The notes under the pieces: generated by a model
The model's database searches: none
The model's input: the letters and a program-made list of their open reading frames with translations, nothing else
Told to the model about the DNA's origin: nothing
DNA from: DASWIG01 sp965371445
GTDB lineage: Bacteria; Acidobacteriota; Thermoanaerobaculia; Multivoradales; J023
Direction of reading: 5' to 3'
Assembly (NCBI GenBank): GCA_965371445.1
Contig: CBDUYN010000110.1
Location: 1 to 33,403 of the forward strand
Length of the DNA: 33,403 nucleotides
Program-made: the position numbers and the translations under genes
Shown here: positions 1 to 9,500 of the stretch, piece by piece
Layout: each line of letters opens with the position of its first letter
How positions within the stretch are numbered: the stretch's first letter is position 1

Positions 1-423
1 GACCTGGGAGAGCACCGGAAACCTCGCCAGGCCACGATGTTGGCACACGTCGACGCTTCTCCCCTCGGGCAAGGTGCTCGTCGCCGGGGGTTACACAGGC
101 AGCTCTTTGTCGAGCGCCGAGCTTTACGATCCGAGCACGGGGACCTGGGAGAGCACCGGAAGCCTTGCCAGGCCACGACGTTGGCACACGTCGACGCTTC
201 TCCCCTCGGGCAAGGTGCTCGTCGCCGGAGGTTACGACGGCAGCTCTTTGTCGAGCGCCGAGCTCTACGATACGAGCACGGGGACCTGGGAGAGCACCGG
301 AAACCTCGGCACACAACGACACGGGCACACTTCTACGCTTTTGTCCTCAGGGATGGTGCTCGTCGCCGGAGGTTCTCCCGACGACGGTTCTTTGTCTTTG
401 TCAAGCACCGAGCTTTACAACGT
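1..423 (+). repeat. Kelch-encoding tandem repeat, 141-bp period
   Basis: The same block begins at 1, 142 and 283, each time starting GACCTGGGAGAGCACCGGAA, which gives an exact 141-bp (47-aa) period. The first two copies are almost identical in DNA and the third is diverged. Each unit encodes a Kelch/galactose-oxidase-type blade with LVAGG, SSAELYD and GTWEST motifs. The window edge cuts the array, so its total copy number is unknown. Near-identity at the nucleotide level suggests recent duplication or gene conversion. Confidence 0.9.
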
Positions 424-3400
424 CTCCGGTCCACCGAGCTCTCGCTCCCCAATCATCCAATCGACACCACAGCCGCTCCGCTTTGATGGCCTGTTGACAG
501 TGAGTGGAATCCGATTTCGCGGTGATTCCGGAGCGAGCAGCGGCAACACCCAGAATTCTTCCGTCAACTACCCGCTCCTTCATCTCCGCTCCCTCGACGG
601 AACCGCACATCACTGGCTGACGCCCGACCCCCAACTCAACTTCTGGGACGACCCTATGACCCTCACCGTCAGCAAACTCCCGCCGACCCTCAATCCCGGC
701 CCCCACCTCCTTTCGGTCATCGTCGCCGGAGTCCCGAGCGAGCCCGTCCTCGTCGAATTCGAGTGCAGCCTCGTCATCACAACATCCCCAGCCGATCAGA
801 CCGCCGCGCGCGGCGAAACCGCCACCTTTACCGTCGAAACTCAGGGCGGCCGATACCTCCAATGGCAACGCGACGGCATCGACATCCCAGGCGCCACCAG
901 GCCAACCTACACCACGCCCCCGATCACCGCCGGCGACGCCGGCACCACCTACCGCGTCCTCGTCGACACTGGCTGCATGAGCCAATACTCCGAAGCCGCC
1001 ACCCTCACCATCGGCGACGACACCCCTCCCGAAGCCTCCATCACCACCCCCACCGGTGGCGAGCGCTGGCCCCTCTCCGTCCCGGGAGAGCCCCATACCG
1101 AAACCATCAGCTGGACGAGGACCGACAACTCCCGCATCTGCCAGGTCGACCTCGCCCTGCTCTACTCCGTCGACAGCGGCCAGACCTGGCTCGAAGCCCC
1201 GCCGGGCGGCGGTCTCCCCGCCACCTTCGGAGCCCCAGGCCCCTGCCCCTTCCCGGGCGAAGAAACCACTACCCTGGCCTACACCGTTCCCGAAAGCCCG
1301 CCTTCCGGCGTGGTCGGCTCACTTTACAAGATCTATCTCCGCGTCACCGACGAGGCCGGCAACACAATCGAAACGGTCAGCCCCAACCCCTTCCACATCA
1401 TCGAGTCCACCCCCGACGTCAAAACCCTCATCCTAGCCAACCTACCGCACATGCAGGCGAAGATGGATCTGACAGTTGATCAAATCAACGCCCTTCGAAC
1501 CGAGCTGCAAAACCTCGCTGCCCACACTCGTGTTCAAGGTGAGATCATCGACCTCGACACCGTCACCGCCCTCGGCGCCCTCTACGCCGCCTGGGACGGC
1601 GGCAGCGCCACCGCCAACGACGTCCTCTTCGCCGAAGGCGGGCTCCACGATCACGTCCTCAACCTTCTTGGCACCTACCCCGGCGTCGAAAACCTCATAC
1701 TCATCGGCGACGACCGCATCCTCCCGATGACGCGCTTCGAAGACCGCGCCCTGCTTCATCCCGAAAGCCTCTACGCCGACCTCACCCCGGCGAGCACTGT
1801 CGGCCAGGCCCTGGCCGACAACAAATACCTTTCCGACGACCCGCTCGCCGTCCGCCATCTGTTACGTCCCGACGAGCTCGACGATGACGTCGTCCTCCCC
1901 GATCTCAACGTCGGACGCCTCGTCGAGACCCCCGAAGAGATCATCCACGCCATCGCGGCCTACCTCAGCCAGGACGGCATCCTCGACCTCACCGCCACTG
2001 ACGACAAGGTCCTCGTGACGGCCTACGACTTCCTGCGCGACTCCGGACGAAAGATCCGCCGTCGTTGGAACGTGTCCTTCGGCCTGCCCGACGCCCCCTT
2101 GACCGCCTTCGTCGACGGCGAGCTGATCAGCTCCGATTGGGGCGTCGACACCGTCGAAGAAGGCCGGCAAGCACTCCGTGGACGGATCGCTAGCCGTTAC
2201 GGCATCTTCAACCCCAACGGGCATGCCACCCACTTCGAGGAAGGCGTCCCGGGACAGAACCGCTTCGACATTCAGGGGCTCCCCGCGTCCGAGATCTACG
2301 GTCCCGACGCCTGCGGTACGCCGAGCACCAGAGCGCTCGACCTTGCCGGCTCGATCGTCTATGCCGTCGGCTGCCACGGCGGGCTCTCCGTGCCCGGCAG
2401 CTGCGCCTCCGACGCCGACCACTCGCTCGATCTGCCCCAGACCTTCCTGGGCCACGGCGCCTCCGTCTACCTGGCCAACAGCGGCTTCGGCTGGGGCCTC
2501 AAGAAGGGCATAGGTCTGAGCGAACGGCTCGTCGTCCTGTTGACCGAAGAGCTGACCCGCGGCGACGATCTCGTCTCCGTCGGCGACGCCGTCCGCCGCG
2601 TCAAGGAGCGTTACTACCTCGAGTCACCGCGATTCGACGCCTACGACGTCAAGACCTCGATGCAATGGACGCTTTACGGCTTCCCGATGTACGCCGTCCG
2701 AACCGGAATCGTTTCTAAGCAGAGCGCCCGCCTTGCGGAACCGTCGGGCGACGGCACCGAACGCTTCGGTCCGGTCACCGTGGCCCGGCAGACGTCGCGG
2801 ACGGCTCTGCCGTCGTACCTCGTCCAGCTCAACCTGACCTTCAAGCTCACCGGCACCGGCGTGTACAAGAAATACGACGCCGACGGCGAGGACGTCACCG
2901 CGCCGGGTTGCACGCATCCGGAAGGCTGCTACTACACCTTGAGCGGTCTCGTCGAGCGCGCCACCGGCGAATCCGACCTGCCGCTTGAGCCCTACTTCAT
3001 CTTCGACTCCCGCCTCTCCGGAACCAGCCAGCACGGCGTCGTCTGGCTCGGCGGTCCTTACACCAGCGAGGACAATTGGACTCCGGTGATCGGCGAGATG
3101 GTGTCCAACAACCCCGGCGAGATCGACAGCAGCCCGCTGCCGCGCAAGATCCTCATCTCGCCCCGCGCTCCGCGCAAGCCTCGCCGCTCGCTCGACGGCA
3201 ACGACGACGTCTGCCCGGCCTGGGACGACGAGGTCAACAGCATCGTCTTGCCGACCGGCGAGATCGTCTACGACGCGGTGACGGAGGAAGCCACCCACCG
3301 TCTGCACCAAGAGGTCGGCCTGGAGGTTTTCTACTTCAACAACCCAGACGCCCCGAGCGAGAACTGCGACCGTGAAGGTCCGGAATTCGGCGTCGAGCCT

Positions 3401-4534
3401 TTCCACGAGCTGCTCGGCGCGACCTTGCACTGGTCGGTGCCGGTCACCGATCCTTCCGGCGTGTGGCGGGTCGTGGCGGTCTGGGACGACGAAGCGTCGG
3501 CGCGGTGGCGTCCGTTGGAGCTTTCCTACGACGCGATCCGCGGCAACTGGACCGGCAGTCTGCCGGTCGCCGGACGCGAACGGATCACCTACGTCCTGCA
3601 GGCGATCGACCCGCGCGGCAACGTCCGCTGGAAGGAGTTTGCCGTCCCGACGCCACCGTCGGGGATTCCGCTTGCCCTCGCCGACACGGTCGACGTCGAG
3701 GTCACGCCCGGCAGCGCCGACCTCGCGGTGACGCTCGACGCGTCTCCCGATCCGGTCGTCGCGGGCGATCCGCTCAACGTCACGGCGCGGGTCACCAACC
3801 GCGGCGCCGATCCGGCGAGCCTCCTCGCCGCGGCGCTGAGCCTGCCGGTCGACGCGCTCTACGTCCTCGGCGGCGGTCCCGGCTGGAGCTGCGAGCTCGA
3901 CGGCGGCGACCTCTCCTGCGACGGCGGGACTCTCGAATCGGGTCTGACTTCGCAGGTCGACATCCTCCTCCTCGCTCCGAGCACCGGTGGGACGCGCTAT
4001 TTGGACGTCTGCGCGAGCGCCGCGGAGGAGGATCCCGACGCGGAGAACGATTGCGCCGACGACGTCGTCTTGGTCGTCGACGACTCGATGACCGATCTGG
4101 CCGTCGTCAAGAGCGCCGAGGACGTCGACCCGACGCCGGGGACGCAGATACGCTACTCGATCACCGTCGTCAACCAGGGGCCCCATCCGGCCTACGGAGC
4201 GGTCGTCGAGGACGTCTTTCCGCCGGAGCTGCGTGAGGTGGTCTGGGACTGCGTCGCCAGCGGCGGCTCGTCGTGTACGTCGTCCGGGACGGGGCACATC
4301 CTCGACACGGTCGATCTGGCACCCGACGGGACGCTTCTCTACCTGGCCACCGCGACGGTCGCAGACACGGCGGTCGGGCCGATCACCAACGTCGCCACCG
4401 TCGAGCTACCGGCGTCGATGGAGGACTACGTGCCGAGCAACAACCTCTCGGCGGTCACCACGCCGGGCGAGATTTTCCGGGACGGCTTCGAGACCGGGGA
4501 CTGCACACGGTGGTCGAGCTGTCCTGGCAAATAG
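2..4534 (+). CDS. Secreted Kelch / Ig-like / C25 gingipain-like / DUF11 protein (5' partial)
   Basis: The reading frame is open from base 2, so the true start and any signal peptide lie outside the window. In order it shows Kelch repeats (to about 430), an Ig-like domain (about 759-1010), a second beta-sandwich-like segment (about 1030-1410), a peptidase C25 (gingipain)-like caspase-fold domain (about 1410-2710), further beta-rich sequence, and two DUF11-type repeats (about 3710-4080 and 4087-4450). It ends in IFRDGFETGDCTRWSS. The likely catalytic dyad is His in NGHATHF (codon at 2222) and Cys in AVGCHGG (codon at 2372), spaced as in caspase-like folds. It is probably a cell-surface or exported cysteine protease; substrate unknown. 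Domain names come from motif recognition and not from a search. The C25 call is moderately firm and the DUF11 and Kelch calls are firm. Confidence 0.85.
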   Translation, partial: TWESTGNLARPRCWHTSTLLPSGKVLVAGGYTGSSLSSAELYDPSTGTWESTGSLARPRRWHTSTLLPSGKVLVAGGYDGSSLSSAELYDTSTGTWESTGNLGTQRHGHTSTLLSSGMVLVAGGSPDDGSLSLSSTELYNVSGPPSSRSPIIQSTPQPLRFDGLLTVSGIRFRGDSGASSGNTQNSSVNYPLLHLRSLDGTAHHWLTPDPQLNFWDDPMTLTVSKLPPTLNPGPHLLSVIVAGVPSEPVLVEFECSLVITTSPADQTAARGETATFTVETQGGRYLQWQRDGIDIPGATRPTYTTPPITAGDAGTTYRVLVDTGCMSQYSEAATLTIGDDTPPEASITTPTGGERWPLSVPGEPHTETISWTRTDNSRICQVDLALLYSVDSGQTWLEAPPGGGLPATFGAPGPCPFPGEETTTLAYTVPESPPSGVVGSLYKIYLRVTDEAGNTIETVSPNPFHIIESTPDVKTLILANLPHMQAKMDLTVDQINALRTELQNLAAHTRVQGEIIDLDTVTALGALYAAWDGGSATANDVLFAEGGLHDHVLNLLGTYPGVENLILIGDDRILPMTRFEDRALLHPESLYADLTPASTVGQALADNKYLSDDPLAVRHLLRPDELDDDVVLPDLNVGRLVETPEEIIHAIAAYLSQDGILDLTATDDKVLVTAYDFLRDSGRKIRRRWNVSFGLPDAPLTAFVDGELISSDWGVDTVEEGRQALRGRIASRYGIFNPNGHATHFEEGVPGQNRFDIQGLPASEIYGPDACGTPSTRALDLAGSIVYAVGCHGGLSVPGSCASDADHSLDLPQTFLGHGASVYLANSGFGWGLKKGIGLSERLVVLLTEELTRGDDLVSVGDAVRRVKERYYLESPRFDAYDVKTSMQWTLYGFPMYAVRTGIVSKQSARLAEPSGDGTERFGPVTVARQTSRTALPSYLVQLNLTFKLTGTGVYKKYDADGEDVTAPGCTHPEGCYYTLSGLVERATGESDLPLEPYFIFDSRLSGTSQHGVVWLGGPYTSEDNWTPVIGEMVSNNPGEIDSSPLPRKILISPRAPRKPRRSLDGNDDVCPAWDDEVNSIVLPTGEIVYDAVTEEATHRLHQEVGLEVFYFNNPDAPSENCDREGPEFGVEPFHELLGATLHWSVPVTDPSGVWRVVAVWDDEASARWRPLELSYDAIRGNWTGSLPVAGRERITYVLQAIDPRGNVRWKEFAVPTPPSGIPLALADTVDVEVTPGSADLAVTLDASPDPVVAGDPLNVTARVTNRGADPASLLAAALSLPVDALYVLGGGPGWSCELDGGDLSCDGGTLESGLTSQVDILLLAPSTGGTRYLDVCASAAEEDPDAENDCADDVVLVVDDSMTDLAVVKSAEDVDPTPGTQIRYSITVVNQGPHPAYGAVVEDVFPPELREVVWDCVASGGSSCTSSGTGHILDTVDLAPDGTLLYLATATVADTAVGPITNVATVELPASMEDYVPSNNLSAVTTPGEIFRDGFETGDCTRWSSCPGK

Positions 4535-4565
4535 AGAGGCCTCCGAGTGACTGGCTACCATCGTC

Positions 4566-4630
4566 CGTCCCTTCGGGACGAAGAGCCGGCGGGACGCCGG
4601 CGCTCCCAGCGTGTCCCTTCGGGACGAAGA
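4566..4630. repeat. REP-like palindromic pair
   Basis: An 18-bp unit GTCCCTTCGGGACGAAGA occurs at 4567-4584 and again at 4613-4630, 46 bp apart. Each starts with a GTCCC/GGGAC hairpin around a TTC loop. Between them lies GCCGGCGGGACGCCGGC (4585-4601), another self-complementary stretch. The layout resembles repetitive extragenic palindromes in the gap between two genes. It could also act as an mRNA hairpin after the gene ending at 4534. Confidence 0.65.
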
Positions 4631-4663
4631 GGCGGACGGAGCTGATAGAATTGCGAGCCCATC

Positions 4664-5602
4664 ATGGAACAGACACTTCCCCTCGAATTGGAACGATACC
4701 GCCTGCGCGAGAAGATCGGTCAAGGCGGCATGGGCGAGGTCTACCTCGCCTCCGACACCCTCCTGGAACGCGACGTGGCGATCAAGCTGGTCCATCACGA
4801 GCGCCTCGAAGACAGCGACGCCCGGCGTCTCTTTCGTCGTGAGGCGCGGGCCACGGCGCGCCTTGAGCACCCCGGGATCGTGCGCATCTACGACCTCCTG
4901 GAGCCCGAGGAGCACGACTACATCGTCATGGAGCACTTGAAGGGTCAGACCCTCGCGGACACCCTCGCCGACTCCCCCCTGGAACCGGCACGGGCGCTGC
5001 CGCTCTTCCACGACGTCGCCGACAGTCTCGCCCACGCCCACGCGAAAGGGATCGTGCATCGCGACCTCAAGCCCGGGAACATCTGGATCACTCCTGAGGG
5101 GCAGGTGAAGCTTCTCGACTTCGGCCTCGCGAAGCAGGTCGAAAGCGACGAGACGTCCCTGCTTCAAGGACAGCTCGTCGGCACCGCGCGCTACATGTCG
5201 CCGGAGCAGGCTCGCGGCAAGGACCTCGATCACCGCTCCGACCTTTTCTCCTTCGGCGTGGTACTCTACCAGGCCCTGACCGGCGAGACGCCTTTCAGCG
5301 GCAAGACCCTGGCGGAGTGTCTCGCCAACACCATCACCGAGCAGCACGTTCCGGCCGTGGGGCGTAATCCGGAGGTGCCCCGAAGTCGGCGCATGCCGCG
5401 CTCGAGGAGGCCCGCCGCAGCTTCACGCTGGCCAACAACCTCGACGGCCTGTTCGACGCCCTCAACCAACTCGTCGTGGCTCTCGCTCGTCAAGGACGGC
5501 TCGGCGAGGCCCAGGAGCAGTTCGAGCTTCATCGCAAAATCTACAGCGACAACGACCGCGACCACGAAGCGCGCATGGCGAGCAACCTGGGGTATGTCCT
5601 GA
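4664..5602 (+). CDS. Ser/Thr protein kinase, C-terminal lobe disrupted
   Basis: This is a Hanks-type kinase. The glycine loop GQGGMGEVYLA is at residues 19-29, the ATP lysine is K41 in VAIK, the catalytic Asp is D134 in HRDLKPGN, the DFG Asp is D152, and an SPEQ motif and the SDLFSFGVVLYQALTGE helix follow. Homology stops at about NPEVPRS (near base 5390). After that the frame yields low-complexity Arg/Ser/Thr sequence, while TPR sequence continues in the +1-related frame from 5368. Subdomain XI, the usual transmembrane helix and perhaps the first TPRs are missing. It most likely derives from a kinase-TPR gene by internal deletion plus frameshift, so the annotated end is artificial. The ATP and Mg sites are intact, but a stable fold is doubtful. 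No strong Shine-Dalgarno is seen before the ATG. Confidence 0.8.
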   Translation: MEQTLPLELERYRLREKIGQGGMGEVYLASDTLLERDVAIKLVHHERLEDSDARRLFRREARATARLEHPGIVRIYDLLEPEEHDYIVMEHLKGQTLADTLADSPLEPARALPLFHDVADSLAHAHAKGIVHRDLKPGNIWITPEGQVKLLDFGLAKQVESDETSLLQGQLVGTARYMSPEQARGKDLDHRSDLFSFGVVLYQALTGETPFSGKTLAECLANTITEQHVPAVGRNPEVPRSRRMPRSRRPAAASRWPTTSTACSTPSTNSSWLSLVKDGSARPRSSSSFIAKSTATTTATTKRAWRATWGMS

Positions 5603-6510
5603 TCGAGCAGGGAGATCTCGCCGGTGCCACCGTCTTGCTCGAGGAGGCTTCAGCGATCTTCGAGGCGTTCGGCATGCCAGGAGAGGCGGCGATGGTGGTC
5701 CTCAATCTCGGCGCTGCCGAGCAGCTCCGCGGACGGCTGGAGTCGGCGCGGCAGCGCTATGAGGAGTCCTGTGACGTTTTTCAGAAGCTCGGCGACGACG
5801 CCTACCTGGCCTACGCGCTGACCAATCTCGGCGAGCTCCGTTTCTGGGCCGGCGATTCTGTCGGCGCTCTGGATTTCCATCGTCAGGCTCTGAAGATCAA
5901 CCGCGAGCTTGAGCTGCCGTCGGGCGCGGCCTGGGACACGTTTCGCATAGCCGAGGTGCTACGGCGTCAAGGCGAGCTCGACGCGGCCTTCGAGCACTAC
6001 GAGGACGCTCTTGGCGAGCAGAAGTCCATCGACGAGCCCGGTGTCGAGACGCTCATCGGTCTGGCTCGACTCGAGATCGCGCGCCAGAACTTCGGCGACG
6101 CCCTCAATCACGCGCGAGACGCGACCGACCTGCTGCGTGACGCCGGGCTTTGCGAGCACGAGGAGGAGCAGGCCGGCGAGAAGGAGGGCCGTCCTGTCTA
6201 CTGCCCCGTCGACCTCGCGGTCCTGGCGCAGCTCGTCGAGGCGGAGACGCTCCTCACCCGTCCCGAGCCTGATCTTGCGGGAGCCCGCGCGCTGCTCGCG
6301 ATCGCCCAGCTCCATGCCGAGGAGAGCGACCACCGCGAGCTGCAACTGAGCACCCGTCTTCTCGCGTCGCGCCTCGCCGCCTTGGAGGGGCGCCGCGATT
6401 CGGCCGCCGAGGCACTCGAACGGCTCGCCGAGGACGCGTCGGCGAACGGCTACCTCGTCATCGCAGAGGACGCACGAAAATTCCTTGCATTGAACCTCGC
6501 GGAGCCATGA
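5476..6510 (+). CDS. TPR-repeat protein (3' remnant of the kinase-TPR gene)
   Basis: The protein is made of helical tetratricopeptide repeats, with signatures such as ARQGRLGEAQEQFELH, MASNLGYVLIEQGDLAGA and ALTNLGELRFWAGDSVGA. The frame is open from 5368 and TPR-like sequence (ALEEARRSF, LFDALNQLVVALARQG) starts before the GTG at 5476, so that start is only nominal. The frame overlaps the end of the upstream kinase frame, as expected if both halves came from one gene. Its stop overlaps the start of the next gene as ATGA (6507-6510), which implies translational coupling to the CHAT lipoprotein. TPRs mediate protein-protein contacts; the partner is unknown. Whether it is translated independently is uncertain. 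Confidence 0.7.
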   Translation: MALARQGRLGEAQEQFELHRKIYSDNDRDHEARMASNLGYVLIEQGDLAGATVLLEEASAIFEAFGMPGEAAMVVLNLGAAEQLRGRLESARQRYEESCDVFQKLGDDAYLAYALTNLGELRFWAGDSVGALDFHRQALKINRELELPSGAAWDTFRIAEVLRRQGELDAAFEHYEDALGEQKSIDEPGVETLIGLARLEIARQNFGDALNHARDATDLLRDAGLCEHEEEQAGEKEGRPVYCPVDLAVLAQLVEAETLLTRPEPDLAGARALLAIAQLHAEESDHRELQLSTRLLASRLAALEGRRDSAAEALERLAEDASANGYLVIAEDARKFLALNLAEP

Positions 6511-9500
6511 CCACCTCAACGAGACGCCTGATGTCCTCTGCGTTGGTGGTCACGGCCCTCGGCCTCCTGGCCTGTCGGACCCCGGATGATCCACCGGTGC
6601 AGAAGCCGAACGATCCGATCCAGGGAGAGACCCCCATGACCGAAACCGTCCTGACCGAAACCGTTCAGCCTCTTTCTCTGACCGACTCCGGACTTCCCGT
6701 GCCTGTCGAGCGTCCTCTGACCGGCGCCGAAACCCACGCCTACACCCTGACACTCGCGGCGGGCTCCTATCTCCACGTGAGCGTCGACCAACGCGGCATC
6801 GACGTCGAGGTTCGTCTCTTCGCCCCCGACGCCGAGCTGCTAACCGTCATCGACAGCCCCACCGGCGCCCATGGCGCCGAAGTCCTCACGATCGTGACCC
6901 AGACGGCCGGGGAGCACCGGTTGGAGGTCTCCGCCTACTCAGGACAGGCCCCCGGACGCTACGAGCTCCGCCTCGAAGAGCTGCGCGACGCCACCGACGA
7001 CGACAGGGCACGCACCGCCCCGGTGCTCGCCTTCCATGCCGGCGAGCGGCTGCGGCGTCAGCGGACGGCCGAGTCCCGCCGTCAGGCCCTCGTGAAGTAC
7101 CAAGAGGCGCTCGACGCTTGGCGCGCCCTCGAGGACCGGACCCAGGAAGCGCAGGCCCTCTACCGCATCGGCTGGGTACACCGCGACCTGGGCGAGCTCG
7201 AGGAGGCCGGCGACGCCTACCGCGAGGCCCGCCGCCTCTTCCACGAGCTTGGCGAGCGGCAAGAGGAAGCGGTGATGGCGAACCGTCTCGGTGCCGTCGA
7301 GATGGGGCTCGACGAGCTCGACGCGGCCGAAGAGACCTTCGAGCAAGCCCTGCTCCTTCTCGACGAGCTCGAGCGCCCCGACGTCAAGGTGTCGGTGCTC
7401 TTCAACGCCGGCAACCTCCATCTGCGCCGCAACGACGCCCAGAAAGCCCTCGACGCCTACCGCGCCGCTCTCGACGAGGCCCGCAACCTCGACGACGCCA
7501 CGGCGCGAGAGCCCCGCGAGGCCCGTGCGCATCACAACGTCGGTACGGTCCTGCTCTACCAGGGCCGGGCCGAGGACGCCCTCGACGAGCTGCGCCAGGC
7601 CCTCGCGCTGCGCCGCAAGCTCGGCCACCCGGGCAACCTCGCGTCGACGCTCATCCGGCTCGGCGACGCCTACCAGCGGCTCAACCAGCCCGACGAGGCC
7701 CTGGAGCCCTTGCGCGAGGCCCTGGCGTTGCGCCGCGAAGGCGGCGACGCTCGCCGTCTCGCCGTCAGCCTCGCGAGCCTCGGCAACCTCCACCTCAAGA
7801 CGGGACACCTCGACGAAGCCGGCGAGCTCTACGAGGAGGCCTTGGCGCTGGCCCGCGAGAAGGGTCGGCGTCACGACGAAGCGGTCCACCGGGTCAACCT
7901 CGGCGAGCACCGCAAGGCGTCGGGCGACGCCGCCGGCGCGCTGGCGCTTTTCGACGAGGCCCTCGCCCTCTTCCAGCTCACCGGCGACCGGCGCGGCGAA
8001 GCCTACGCCCGCTACGCGAGCGCCGGCGTGCTGCACGACCAGAAGGCCTACACGGCGGCCTGCGCCCACCTCGACGACGCCGTGACGATCGTCGAGGAGC
8101 TGCGTCCGAGACTCGTGGAGGAGGACCTGCGGATGGCGTTTTTCGCCACCCGGCAGGGTTACTACGAGCTCTTGATCGACGTCCTGGCGCATCTGGCCGA
8201 GCAGGTGCCGGAGCCTGCCGCGGGCTACGCCGCCGCGGCTCTGGAGGCCAACGAGCGCCGCCGGGCGCGGGTCCTCGTGGAGACCTTGAGCACGGCCGAG
8301 ACCGACCCCGAGCCCTTGACCGCGCGACAGATTCCGCGCCTGCTTGAGCGCGACAGCCTCCTTCTCGTCTACTCCCTGGGCGAGGAACGCAGCTTCCTGT
8401 GGACCGTCTCGCGGCAGGGTCCGCTGAGGAGCCACGTCCTGGCGGGCCGCGGGGAGATCGAGAGGCTCGCGTTGTCCGTCTACCGTTCCTGGTCAAGGAC
8501 GCCTCTCGCCTCCGGGGCGCCCGGCGGCGACGCCGCCGAGCGGCTCGCCGACGCGCTTCTCGCCCCCGCGGTCGAGGAGCTCGGGACGAAGCGTCTGGTC
8601 GTCGTCGCCGACGGTGCCCTGCAGTACCTTCCCTTCGCCGCCCTGCCGGATCCGGCGTCGCCCGGGGAGCCCCTGATCGGCGTGCACGAGGTCGTCTACC
8701 TGCCTTCAGCGACGGTGCTGGCGACGCTGCGTCGCCGGGTCTTCGACCGCGAGCCGGCGCCGCTAGACGTCGCGCTGATCGCCGATCCGGTCTTCCACCG
8801 CGACGATCCGCGAGTCGTCGGATCGGGCGTAGCTCCCTCGCCGCAGGCCTCGGAGGAGCCGGGAGCCCTGACCCGAGCGGCCGCAGACATGGGCCTCGAA
8901 GGCTTCGAGCGCCTCGAAGGGACGCGCGCCGAAGCCGAGGCCGTCGCCGCCCTGATCCCCGAGGACCTGCGCCTCGACGCCTTCGGCTTCGACGCCAGCC
9001 GCGCGACGGTGCTCGACGGCGGGCTCGACCGCTACAAGGTCCTCCACTTCGCGACCCACGGGCTCTTGAACAACCGCCGGCCCGAGCTCTCGGGCCTCGT
9101 CCTTTCGCTGGTCGACGAGGCGGGCAACGCGCAGGACGGCTTCCTTCGTCTGCACGAGATCTACGACCTCGACCTGCCGGCGGAGCTCGTCGTGCTTTCC
9201 GCCTGCCAGACGGGTCTCGGCGCGGAGCTGGCCGGCGAGGGCCTGATCGCCCTGCCGCGCGGCTTCCTGCACGCCGGTGCCCCGCGGGTCGTCGTCAGCC
9301 TCTGGAAGGTCGACGACGAGAGCACCGCGGAGCTGATGAGGCGTTTCTACACCGGCCTCTTCGAGGAGGGCCTGAGCCCCGCCGCGGCGCTGCGGGCGGC
9401 CCAGCTTTCCCTCCGGCAGGAAGAGCGCTGGCAACATCCGTACCACTGGGCACCCTTCGTCTCGCAGGGCGAGTGGCGCCTCGAGCCGCCTCGCCCCGGC

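Noticed and set aside
2624..4297. Minus-strand open frame of 557 codons opposite the surface protein
   Set aside because: It is Arg-rich low-complexity sequence with no recognisable fold, and it fully overlaps DUF11-encoding sequence.
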